In this document: piece by piece, positions 53,938 to 63,012 of the stretch
Numbering within the stretch: the stretch's first letter is position 1
How the letters are laid out: every line of letters begins with the position of its first letter
DNA from: an uncultured Clostridia bacterium
GTDB lineage: Bacteria > Bacillota > Clostridia > TANB77 > CAG-508
Length of the DNA: 64,000 bases
Direction of reading: 5' to 3'
NCBI GenBank assembly: GCA_934130085.1
Contig: CAKOXK010000002.1
Coordinates: forward strand, 101,473 to 165,472
Made by a program: the position numbers and the translations under genes
Notes under the pieces: model-generated
Seen by the model: only the letters and a program-made list of their open reading frames with translations
What the model was told of the DNA's origin: nothing
Databases searched by the model: none

Positions 53938-55927
53938 TTATGCATCCCAATATATTCCTCTTTCACCAATAGAAAGTCCCCATGGTGCATCTGCTATTGA
54001 ATCTTTTTTCTTTGGTATGTGTACCTCCTTCAAATTATTGCAACTTTCAAATGTTCTTCCATTTAGGCTCTTAATTGATTCTGGTAAATATAGTTTTGTT
54101 AATTTATTACATCCCATAAAAACTTGATTTTCTATTGTTTGTACATCTTTATTAAGTTTCAAATCTGTCATTTCATATTGATCTGCAAAACAAAATGCAT
54201 AAATTCTTGTTATACCACTTTTTAACGTAAATTCTCCTTTAATTTTATATAATACAGAATAAATTATTTTATCATCTTTTGAATACAAAATATCATTTTC
54301 AACTTTTAAATAAGGATTATCATTTGATACATTTACTTTTACTCCAATTGAACCTCTAAAAGCCCATGTTGAAAAATTTTTTACTTTGCTTCCAATATTT
54401 AATGTTTTTACCTTTCTACCGGCTGTTGATGTAATAGCTGCTCCAAAATATGTTACTGTATCAGGAATATTTATTACTGTGGCATTTAAACAACCTTGAA
54501 ATGGATAGTCACTATTAATTGTTTCAACTTTTTCAGTTAATGTTATTTCTGCTGCATCAGAAAAACAATATACTAGATTTATAGGAGATTTTTTGGTATA
54601 AATACATTTTTCACTTACTTTAAAGTTTTCATTTTTATCATCTATAATAATGTTTTTAAGTGTTTTAGGATATTTTGAACCAACTTCAGGCAATTTTTCA
54701 ATTGATTGTGGTACCTTTAATGTTGTTATTTTTAAATTACTAAAATAAGTATCAAACTCCTTCGTTCCATCTGGAATACTAAGTTCTGTTTTGCCTTCAT
54801 AATATTTACTAGATAAAAAAACAATTTTTCTATTTTCTCCTTTAGTTTGTAGCATACCGTTACTGTATTCATAACTTGCGTTGCTAGGATCTATTTTTAT
54901 ATCTACTAGGGATTTGCACTTTCCGAATGCTTCTGAAGAAATATTATTTACTTTTTTGGTTATTTTTATATTTTTTAAATTTACATCATTATAAAATGCA
55001 CATGCTGAGATTGTTTCAGTATTATTCCCATCAAATGTCACATCATTTAGTTTTGTACATGAATGAAATGTTCCGCCAACCTAAGTATTTTATTTGTGGA
55101 GGAATATTTACTTTTTCAAGTGTAGTACATGCATAAAATACTTGATTACCTAAATAATTTAATGAGCATGGCAATTTTATTTCTTTTATATTTGTGCATC
55201 CCTGAAATGCAGCACCTCCTAATCCTTCACATCCTTCGACAGTTCCATCAGAATTTTCTTTTGTTTCAAATATTACTTCTTCAATTTCTGCATTATTATA
55301 AAATGCTTGTGCTTTTATTTCTTTGCATGAATACGGAATTACTACCTTCTTTAATCCTGCTGTATTTGAAAATGCTCCTGCTCCTATTGATGTTACTGTT
55401 TCTGGTAAAGTTAGTGTTCCTTGACTATCCATTAACATTAAGTTTGTTTCTGATGATTTTAGTTCTCCTCCTTCATCTATGTTGTATGGATTTATTTCTA
55501 TTCCTGATGTTTTTGCTATTTCTAACATTGCTTTATCTTGTGATTTGTATAGTAGCTCTCCTTTTATTACTTCAAAATTATCTATATATTCTTCTTTTAA
55601 GTCTTTTATTATTGTTTTTATATTTCCACCTTGTTTCTTTTCTTCCTCTGTTTTGGTGTTATATGTTAATGAATCTTTTCCGGCATTTAGGCTTTCTATA
55701 TAAAAGTTTTCATTTGATATTATTTTTTCTGTTTTATATAATTCAAATTCTTCACTATACTTTGTAAAGTCAACTATTATGGCTGCTTTTTTCGTTTTTG
55801 ATAATAATCCATTGTTACTCAATGTTTGTGTTAATGTTATTCCTGCTATTATTAACATTACTATTATTGTGATTACAAGAACGATTAATGTAATTGCATT
55901 TTCTGCTTTATTTTTAGAGCTTTTCAT
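53938..55927 (-). pseudogene. Prepilin-like protein F with leucine-rich repeats, frameshifted
   Basis: The first frame (55927-55043) has the prepilin-like helix (ENAITLIVLVITIIVMLIIA), a ~130-residue spacer and LRR_5/BspA-type repeats (GAGAFSNTAGLKKVVIPYSC and others). It ends early at IKYLGWRNIS. The second frame (from ~55080 to 53938) goes on with GTFHSCTKLNDVTFDGNN and seven or more further repeats. Removing one T in GGTTGGCGG restores the chain as LGGGTFHSC. It is thus a single ~660-residue surface protein broken by one base. It could be phase-variable, a new pseudogene or a sequence error. Confidence 0.82.
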
Positions 55928-55993
55928 TTTTTAGTTATCTCCTTATAAAATCTAGCAAAGCATTGGTATTACTGAGCTTAACGTGCTTTTTCA

Positions 55994-56202
55994 TTTTTAA
56001 TTAAGCTTTTAGATTAATTAAAAAATAAAAATCAGGGCTTCCTTACTCTCTGTAAGTTTTGCTCTGATTTTTAATTTTTATTTACTTTATAAAAAGTTTA
56101 TTACACAATTTTTACACAGGCTGCGTAATCATTGATTTTACAAGGCTTTCGTGATATTTTAGCATTGTTAAATTTTAATTAATCTAAAAGCTTAATAAAA
56201 AA
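55994..56202 (-). repeat. 208-bp pilin-linked element, copy 5
   Basis: Terminal repeats AAGCTTTTAGATTAATTAAA and complement; minus-strand interior ACGAAAGCCTTGTAAAATC, TTGTGTAATAAAC and a hairpin with GAGCAAAACTTAC. It lies 67 bases before gene F. The duplicated nth segment begins 14 bases after its right end. Confidence 0.85.
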
Positions 56203-56302
56203 GTTGATAATCTTGTTTCTAGACTTTTCCCTTATTTTGTATTAAAATAAAGACTGTATTTTAAATATAATTTTTTAATAAAATGTAGAAAGTGAATGTA
56301 TT

Positions 56303-56552
56303 ATGGTTTCTAAAAATAAGGCCTATTTAATTTATCAAACATTACATGAAGCATATCCAAATTCAAAATGCAGCCTCGATTTTCAAACTCCATTTGAAAT
56401 GCTGGTAGCTGTTTCTTTTTCTGCTCAATGCCCTGATGCACGTGTAAATATCATGACTAAAATATCATACACCAAAAGATTTTTCCTAAGCTCCTTTATC
56501 TGATATAGAAAAAATGATTCATTCTTGTGGCTTTTATAAAAATAAAGCTAAG
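56303..56552 (+). pseudogene. Partial duplicate of nth
   Basis: The copy matches nth from its upstream region through about codon 90 (MVSKNKAYLIYQ, HEAYPNSKCSLDFQTPFEML). It has lost ~13 bases after the MTK codons, gained point changes (SFSAQCPD for CLSAQCTD), and stops where AAAGCTAA ends the homology. The duplication including the promoter spans 56216-56552 against 53080-53434. It cannot make an active enzyme. Confidence 0.88.
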
Positions 56553-56628
56553 AATTATTAATATTAAAGTACAAAAAAGAACCTGCCTTTTTATATGACA
56601 GGTTCTTTCTTAGCATTTTTCACTTAAA

Positions 56629-57183
56629 CTAAAAAATAATTCGTATCGGATCTGTTATTACGTACTCTTTTATGTTATACATCTTTAACAGTTTACTAGC
56701 ATATAAATATATCTTAGCAATGTATTTGGAAAGGTTCTCAATATAATCTACAGCAAATATACTTTCTCTAGTATTAATATTTTTTTCATTAAGACTATGT
56801 ACACCTGTCTTAATTTGAAGAACAGCATTCCCATTTTCATCATTAGAAAAATGTGCAAATGTAGTAAATAATCCAACTTGTATTTGGTTTATTTCAACAT
56901 AGCAAGCACATAATTCATCACACCGGTGTATCTTTACATTTATTTCCTTGATATAGTCGCTCATCCATCTTGAAACTCCAGGAAACTCATATTTCCTCTC
57001 TAAATATACAATTATTTGTAAATCATCAACTATGTCATCATTAATATGTATTGCCTTTTCTTCCTTCGTAAAATTTTGATCTTCCTTTATTGCCTTTATC
57101 AACCTTTTCAAAGATGTGGTAGTAACCTTGTTTGATGGTTCCCAACACTCAAATTGCTCTACTCTAAGTTCATCATCAAACAT
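56629..57183 (-). CDS. Uncharacterised protein
   Basis: This 184-residue soluble protein is acidic at the N-terminus (MFDDELRVEQFECWEPSNKV) with alternating beta-like and helical stretches and no membrane segment. I see no family motif. A purine-rich ribosome-binding site (GGAGGAG) precedes the ATG. It sits between the nth fragment and pilin-like gene G and is followed by ~260 bases of featureless A+T-rich DNA. Confidence 0.55.
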   Translation of the reverse strand: MFDDELRVEQFECWEPSNKVTTTSLKRLIKAIKEDQNFTKEEKAIHINDDIVDDLQIIVYLERKYEFPGVSRWMSDYIKEINVKIHRCDELCACYVEINQIQVGLFTTFAHFSNDENGNAVLQIKTGVHSLNEKNINTRESIFAVDYIENLSKYIAKIYLYASKLLKMYNIKEYVITDPIRIIF

Positions 57184-57445
57184 AATATCTCCTCCTTCTT
57201 TAAGTAAAAAATGTTATAGCCATAAATAAATGGCTTTAGTAATAATACAATTACAGTCAAATTATAACACTTTTAAACGTATAAATCAATTATGTAAAGT
57301 TCTTGAGTGGATTATAAATATTGTAAAGTCGTTAACCCTTTACTAGAATTTATTCTCTTGATTAAGCTTAAAAACTTATATGTCTGTCATCATTTTTATT
57401 TTAGATTTCTTCTTATTTTTTTAGTGATTACTATCTTTTACGTTT

Positions 57446-59542
57446 TTATATTAAAGTGACTCTGAATCCTATATGATAAATATTATAACCATTAACTCCT
57501 AAGAAACCAAACATTCCACATTCATCTGCTTTTCTATAGCTTCCACTTCTAATAAAAAATGGTGCCTCCTGTGCTGGAAATTGGGATACTCCTGAGTACC
57601 ATGACGATATATCTGTTCCTTTAGTTGAGGTTTCTCTTATTGCATCTCCATATATTTTACTACTAGCTTCATAATTAGCTTGACTTTTTTTGTCATTTGT
57701 ATCTGTGGAACTGGTTTCATTACTTGGATAAACTGTTGTATATTTAGTACTTTTATCTCCATCTTGCGTCATACTTGCCCCGAATGTGCTTCTCGCCCAT
57801 GAACCAGTTGAATTATTTATATATGCAGCAACTCTTTCCCAGGTTCCCCCACGCATATCATATACTCCATAAATATTTCCAGTGGTTGATGCCGAATTAC
57901 CTCTTGTTATAGTTGCATCATTCCATACTTTTCCCTCATTATTATATCCTGTCCCCGCATACACATGAGTTGCAACCCCAGAATTATTGAAGTTCTTATT
58001 ATTTGTTGCTATTTCAGTCTTTTCTAATCCATACCAACTTTGACTTAAATAAACTACTGCTCCCCATTCGCTATTTTTTATTAGGTGGCTATCTGTATCG
58101 CTTGCTAATCCATAAATATTTCCAGTAGCAGTTAATTTTTTTGGTAACAAGTATGCATCATTTGGGCTTATGTAGTTCATAGAATAACTGGATCCTTGGA
58201 ACGTTGGATATTTAATTGAGGTAGTTGTTGCTCCATATATTCCATCTACATGGTTTCTGGCAGTTACCCAATAGTCACTCGTTACAGTTGGGTTTTCTGT
58301 TTTTGCAATATCCCATGGTGCCCATACTTTTGAATAGAAATAATTTATTTCACTTGATACATTACATTTATTCGCTGTTACATTTGCTTTTAATATTCCA
58401 TCATCTTCCTTTATTGCATAAGCTGCTTCAAATTTTGCAACCCATATTCCATACAATTCTGAATCCCATCCACCATTTCTGTATCCTATTGAGCTTTCAT
58501 TTGTAAATGCTGGATGAACTGTGTAACCTGTTGTTGTATCAACTATGTCATTTATTGATTGGCAACGTTTTGCTGTACCCTCTTTCCCATTATCGTCATA
58601 ATATTTGTCTGTTAATCCATCTAGAAATACTATACTTGTCGTTCCTTTTTGTTCTTTATCTGATGAATCAGGCTTGTTTATTCTATATGCAAACCTTGGT
58701 ATCCATACCCATAAGCTACCATCTTCTGTTCTTGCATTTGCCCATCTTTTTTCACAATAATTATACCAATTTGCATCGTCTGCAGTTGTCGTAACCGTTT
58801 TTCTTTCACCTTTTCCGTTTGTTACTTCAAATTTTACTGGAGTCATTCCTTTCTTTAACACAGGTGTATTTGCTCTACACTTTGTATTCATTGTAACTTT
58901 TGTATAAGCTTCTGGAAGTCTATAATAAATGTATTCTTTTCCAGATGCACCACTTTTATATTTAACTCCCTCTGTATAATAAATGGTTCTACTTTCTCCA
59001 TTTATAATATATACATCTTTTGTATTTAATTCAGTTAACATTGCACTTATTCCATAATTATTATTTCCATAATTTAAATCAGCTAATCCAATTCCATATT
59101 TAGATTTCAAATTCTTTTTAAGCTTACTTGCGTCTATTACATAGTAATCTTCTTTGTCATTTGGATTTTTTACTACATCCTTTGAAGTTTTTTGTGCTCC
59201 AATTTCACCTTGATTAATATATAAAAATGAACTTGAACCTGTGTCTCCTGTATACCTTGGACCTATTTTTGAAATATTGTCATTCTCTCCATATACTTGT
59301 GAAATACTTTCTTCTAGATTTGTTATGTCATTTTTTAACTTTGTAAATTTATCTGTCTCACTAACTGTTTTTATGTTTGAAATACAAGGAATTGCAATCA
59401 TCATAAGAACAACAATTGTTACAGCCATTGCGACTAAAGTTACCCCAGATTCTTGCTTTCTATCTTTGTTAATTGATTTTCTATTGTTAATACAATTTTC
59501 ACCGCTTATCTCAATATTTTTTATTCTTTCTAAAGTTTTCAT
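57446..59542 (-). CDS. Prepilin-like protein G with FGE/C-type-lectin-like domain
   Basis: The N-terminus has a helix (ESGVTLVAMAVTIVVLMMIA), followed by a pilin-like region. A ~400-residue FGE-sulfatase-like part follows with WVWIPRFAYRI, GIWVAKFEAAYA, NDAYLLPKKL, NSEWGAVVYLSQSWYG, GVYDMRGGTWERVAAY and the end PFFIRSGSYRKADECGMFGF, HIGFRVTLI. The final R-x-G-S...GFRV block has the shape of DGR variable regions in C-lectin targets, but there is no second copy to compare. The formylglycine-generating cysteines are not evident. GGAGG precedes the ATG. Likely a surface ligand-binding protein. Confidence 0.8.
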   Translation of the reverse strand: MKTLERIKNIEISGENCINNRKSINKDRKQESGVTLVAMAVTIVVLMMIAIPCISNIKTVSETDKFTKLKNDITNLEESISQVYGENDNISKIGPRYTGDTGSSSFLYINQGEIGAQKTSKDVVKNPNDKEDYYVIDASKLKKNLKSKYGIGLADLNYGNNNYGISAMLTELNTKDVYIINGESRTIYYTEGVKYKSGASGKEYIYYRLPEAYTKVTMNTKCRANTPVLKKGMTPVKFEVTNGKGERKTVTTTADDANWYNYCEKRWANARTEDGSLWVWIPRFAYRINKPDSSDKEQKGTTSIVFLDGLTDKYYDDNGKEGTAKRCQSINDIVDTTTGYTVHPAFTNESSIGYRNGGWDSELYGIWVAKFEAAYAIKEDDGILKANVTANKCNVSSEINYFYSKVWAPWDIAKTENPTVTSDYWVTARNHVDGIYGATTTSIKYPTFQGSSYSMNYISPNDAYLLPKKLTATGNIYGLASDTDSHLIKNSEWGAVVYLSQSWYGLEKTEIATNNKNFNNSGVATHVYAGTGYNNEGKVWNDATITRGNSASTTGNIYGVYDMRGGTWERVAAYINNSTGSWARSTFGASMTQDGDKSTKYTTVYPSNETSSTDTNDKKSQANYEASSKIYGDAIRETSTKGTDISSWYSGVSQFPAQEAPFFIRSGSYRKADECGMFGFLGVNGYNIYHIGFRVTLI

Positions 59543-59657
59543 TAAAAAGAACCTCCTTGAAAGTTTCTTTCACAATTTGCTTTACAAATATTTCTTCAAA
59601 TTTTTCATTTAAAATCCCGTAAAGCATTGCTATTACTGCGTTTATGTCTCTTTTTAT

Positions 59658-59865
59658 TTTTTTATTAAGCTTTTAGATTAATTAAAAAATAAAAATCGAG
59701 GAACTCTTACTCTGAATAAGTAATTCCTCAATTTTGCATTTTAAAAATTTAAGCTTTTTTCTTATTACACAAATTTTACACAATTCTGAAAAGCATTGAT
59801 TTTACAAGGCTTTCGTGATATTTTAGCATTGTTAAATTTTAATTAATCTAAAAGATTAATTAAAA
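59658..59865 (-). repeat. 208-bp pilin-linked element, copy 6
   Basis: Left arm AAGCTTTTAGATTAATTAAA; right arm AATTAATCTAAAAGATTAAT, which is itself palindromic. Minus-strand interior ACGAAAGCCTTGTAAAATC, TTTGTGTAATAAGAAAAAA and hairpin GAGGAATTACTTATTCAGAG then TAAGAGTTCCTC. It lies 116 bases before gene G. Confidence 0.85.
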
Positions 59866-59888
59866 TTCCAATATTGAATTCAATCATT

Positions 59889-60587
59889 TTAACTTTTATT
59901 TTTGTTAATTTTAAAATCATATATTGCTTTGTTTATAAATTTATCACAAGAATATATATTGTTTAAATCCACTTTATTTTGCATTCTAGGATTTTTTAAA
60001 AGGTTTATAAGCTCATATTTTTGCTTTAAATATGTAATATTTTTATAGTAAATTTCATTCATTTCCTTTTTAAAAGTTGCTACAACCCTTTTCCTATCAT
60101 TTGTCAAACCTCTAATATCTTCTTTTAAGGCAGTGTTTGGAATATATAATTTTTTTTCATTTTTTACAAAGCCCATACATGCATTAACATTCCCTACTAT
60201 TTTATTAGTTTGCAAAAATAATCTGTCTTCTGTAAAATTTCCAATCATATTTGCCATCCTATCAATTTTCATTAATTGCGGTAATACTTCCAGTTTATAA
60301 TATGTGGTTTCGTCTTTTATTTTTAATTTTGATTCGTCAATTCCTCCTTTTTTTAAAAGTTTATAGAATTTATAACTATTTAACAAATTATTATTCGAAT
60401 CATAAGCTCTCACTCCAGTTAAATGGTAAAATGATGTCGTTGGAAAAAACATTTCTTCTGCTCCTATTGACTTGTCATTGTTCTCATACACAAATAATAT
60501 CTTCTTATTTTTTAAATTCTTTTCAAATTCCTTTTGGCTTTTAGCTATTATTCCTATAAACTCCTTTTGTGCTAGAAAAAATCTCAT
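59889..60587 (-). CDS. PBECR4-like nuclease-domain protein (tentative)
   Basis: The 232-residue protein has the segment MFFPTTSFYHLTGVRAYDSN followed by a lysine-rich helical region, which resembles the PBECR4 group (Barnase-EndoU-ColicinE5/D-RelE-like nucleases found in phage-borne and polymorphic toxins). No signal peptide or secretion leader is visible and no immunity gene is obvious. It starts behind GGAGGGG at the end of the structured RNA region. Assignment rests on the FPTTSFYHLTG-type motif alone. Confidence 0.5.
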   Translation of the reverse strand: MRFFLAQKEFIGIIAKSQKEFEKNLKNKKILFVYENNDKSIGAEEMFFPTTSFYHLTGVRAYDSNNNLLNSYKFYKLLKKGGIDESKLKIKDETTYYKLEVLPQLMKIDRMANMIGNFTEDRLFLQTNKIVGNVNACMGFVKNEKKLYIPNTALKEDIRGLTNDRKRVVATFKKEMNEIYYKNITYLKQKYELINLLKNPRMQNKVDLNNIYSCDKFINKAIYDFKINKNKS

Positions 60588-60610
60588 TTATATTATTTAT
60601 CCCCTCCAGA

Positions 60611-60831
60611 AAAAAATGAAAAGGGAGAGTATTTTCGTACCGCAGTACCATAATCCCTCTCCCTTAATGTGCGATTTTACCGTTGCCCAATCAACCTTGT
60701 AGAGCTATACTCTACCATGAACTTTAGGTTTTCCAGTCGCCTAACCGACTTTGAAAGGCTATACCTTTCCCCGCTTTTTGAGTTATTTTAGCAGTCGCAC
60801 CTGCCTTGCAATTAAATTGCAATTATTATTA
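60611..60831 (-). ncRNA. Candidate structured RNA with its own strong promoter
   Basis: About 220 nt transcribed away from glmS, unusually G+C-rich for this genome. Two tandem modules are visible on the minus strand: AAAGGTATAGCCTTTCAAAG then TCGGTTAGGCGACTGGAAAA, and GTAGAGTATAGCTCTACAAG then GTTGATTGGGCAACGGTAAA. Both are a TATAG-loop hairpin followed by a second stem and an A-rich turn. It ends in the hairpin AAGGGAGAG...CTCTCCCTTTT. It is not a tRNA, tmRNA, T-box or glmS ribozyme as far as I can see; raiA-type RNA is one candidate, unverified. Confidence 0.6.
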
Positions 60832-60836
60832 TATTC

Positions 60837-60865
60837 ATAATACAATAATATATTCCAATTGTCAA
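60837..60865 (-). promoter_or_regulatory. Promoter of the candidate structured RNA
   Basis: On the minus strand, TTGACA (60865-60860) and TATTAT (60842-60837) are 17 bases apart, a near-consensus sigma-A promoter. The start would be near 60830. Confidence 0.75.
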
Positions 60866-61079
60866 TATATTTTGCTTTTTTTGTATTTTATTGCCAATTT
60901 TCTCTTTTACTTTTCCTATTGAACTATTTTCTTTTTTATTGTATAAAATATTATAAGGTTTATGAATTTTCCTTTAAAAATTTAAATCTATTTAAGGATT
61001 CAATGTTTTATTTTTTACGTAATTTTTATAGTAAATATATAATTTTACATAATTTAATATTGCATTGATTGTTAGTTTT

Positions 61080-62969
61080 ATGTGTGGAATTGTTGGTTAC
61101 ATAGGTAGTAAAAGAGCTTGTCCAGTTCTTATTGATGGGCTTTTGTCTTTGGAATACAGGGGATATGATTCTTCTGGGCTTGCTGTTATAAACTCTTCTT
61201 CATCTTTGATAGATTCTAATTTAACGAAGTTTTCCGATGATATTCATAGTCTTGTTAGTGTCTCTCTTTTCAAGTCTAAGGGTAGAGTTAACAAACTTGA
61301 AAGTATTGTTTCAAATAAAAATATTGATGGCACTGTTGGCATTGCGCATACAAGATGGGCAACTCATGGTGAACCTTCTGATAAAAATGCTCATCCCCAA
61401 GTTGATAATTTTAATGAGTTTTACGTTGTTCATAATGGGATAATTGAAAATTACGATTTTCTAAAAAGATTTCTTATTGATAATGGTTATGTTTTGCATT
61501 CTGATACTGATACAGAGGTTGTTCCTAACCTAATTCATTATTATTTTCATAAAAACGATTGCTCTATTCTTAGTGCATTTTCTATGGCGTTGAAAAATTT
61601 GGAAGGTAGCTATGCTATTGAAATGATTTCTCCTCTTTTTCCTGATAGAATCTTCATCGCAAAAAAAGATAGCCCTATTGTGGTTGGCTCAGCTTCGGAT
61701 GGCAATTATATTGCTTCTGATATTCCTGCTATTTTAAATCATACAAATAAGTTTTATTTTATAAATGATTTTGAAATTGGAATTATTTATAAAAACACTC
61801 TTGAATTCTATGATATAGATTTGAATTCAATTAATAAAAAGCCTACAAGTGTTGATTATGATGCGATTTCTTATGATAAAAACGGTTTTGATGATTATAT
61901 GCTTAAAGAAATTTATGATCAACCTAAGGCAATTAGAGAAACCATTGGCACATCATTTACCAATGCTAATGAAAAAATTAATCTTCCAATTGATGATGTA
62001 GATTTTAAGAATTTTAATAAAATTTATATAATTGCTTGTGGTACTGCTATGCATGCTGGGCTTGCAGCTAAATATGCTTTTGAAAAATTTGCTAGACTTG
62101 ATACAATAGTTGATACCGCTTCTGAGTTTAGATACAGAAATCCTCTTATAGATAGCAAAACACTTTGTATTTTTATAAGTCAATCTGGCGAAACGGCTGA
62201 TACAATCGCAGCTTTAAAGCTTGCCAAAAGCAATGGTGCAACAACAATATCAATTGTAAATGTTGTTGGCTCTTCAATCACTAGAATATCAGATTACGTA
62301 CTTTATACTCATGCTGGGTGTGAGATTGCAGTTGCATCAACCAAGGCTTACACATGTCAAGTTGTTCTTTTAACAATACTCTCTCTTTATATTGGTGAAA
62401 AACTTTCTACGTTATCAGATAGCATGGCATTTGAAATGAAAGAACAAATTCTAGCTCTTTCTAAAAAAGTAAAATCTATTTTATCTGATACAGATCAAAT
62501 TAAGGATATTGCTAAAAATATTTATCACAATGATGATATGTTCTTTATAGGAAGGCTTTCAGATTATGCAGTTGCAATGGAAGGATCCTTGAAGCTTAAG
62601 GAAATTTCATATATACACTCTGAGGCATACTCTGCTGGAGAATTAAAGCATGGTCCTATCGCATTAATTGAAAATGGTGTTGATGTTATAGGTATTGCAA
62701 CTAATGACTCTATATTATCAAAAACACTCAACAATCTTGAAGAAGTTGTTACAAGAGGAGCTAATGTAATTTTAGTAACAAATCAAGATTCAGATATTGG
62801 CATGAGTATGAAAGCAAAATCTGTTATTCATATTCCTAGGTGTGATAATTTGCTATCTCCAATACTTTCTGTAGTTCCTCTTCAACTTCTTGCATACTAC
62901 ATAGCTAAATTCAAAAAACTTGATGTTGATAAGCCAAGAAACCTTGCAAAATCAGTAACAGTAGAATGA
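61080..62969 (+). CDS. glmS: Glutamine--fructose-6-phosphate aminotransferase (isomerizing)
   Basis: The enzyme makes glucosamine-6-phosphate for cell wall synthesis. The glutaminase domain starts MCGIVGYIGSKRACPVLIDG with catalytic Cys1 and has TRWATHGEPSDKNAHP; two SIS domains follow (CGTAMHAGLAAKYAFEK, SQSGETADT, KLKEISYIHSEAYSAGELKH), ending LAKSVTVE. I use the ATG at 61080 so that Cys is the first residue after Met removal; an ATG five codons upstream is the longest frame. A glutaminase-domain insert (residues ~45-75) makes it longer than the usual ~610. No glmS ribozyme is visible upstream. Confidence 0.97.
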   Translation: MCGIVGYIGSKRACPVLIDGLLSLEYRGYDSSGLAVINSSSSLIDSNLTKFSDDIHSLVSVSLFKSKGRVNKLESIVSNKNIDGTVGIAHTRWATHGEPSDKNAHPQVDNFNEFYVVHNGIIENYDFLKRFLIDNGYVLHSDTDTEVVPNLIHYYFHKNDCSILSAFSMALKNLEGSYAIEMISPLFPDRIFIAKKDSPIVVGSASDGNYIASDIPAILNHTNKFYFINDFEIGIIYKNTLEFYDIDLNSINKKPTSVDYDAISYDKNGFDDYMLKEIYDQPKAIRETIGTSFTNANEKINLPIDDVDFKNFNKIYIIACGTAMHAGLAAKYAFEKFARLDTIVDTASEFRYRNPLIDSKTLCIFISQSGETADTIAALKLAKSNGATTISIVNVVGSSITRISDYVLYTHAGCEIAVASTKAYTCQVVLLTILSLYIGEKLSTLSDSMAFEMKEQILALSKKVKSILSDTDQIKDIAKNIYHNDDMFFIGRLSDYAVAMEGSLKLKEISYIHSEAYSAGELKHGPIALIENGVDVIGIATNDSILSKTLNNLEEVVTRGANVILVTNQDSDIGMSMKAKSVIHIPRCDNLLSPILSVVPLQLLAYYIAKFKKLDVDKPRNLAKSVTVE

Positions 62970-63012
62970 GGTTCGACTATTATAAATTTTGAAATCTAAT
63001 TTAAACATCTCC

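Noticed and set aside
60611..60831. T-box leader
   Set aside because: GGTACTGCGGTAC recalls the T-box antiterminator, but the 14-base T-box sequence and stem I features are not there, and the downstream gene is not a synthetase or amino acid gene.
60866..61079. glmS ribozyme upstream of glmS
   Set aside because: The leader is A+T-rich without the conserved ribozyme core, and the only structured segment nearby is on the opposite strand with its own promoter.
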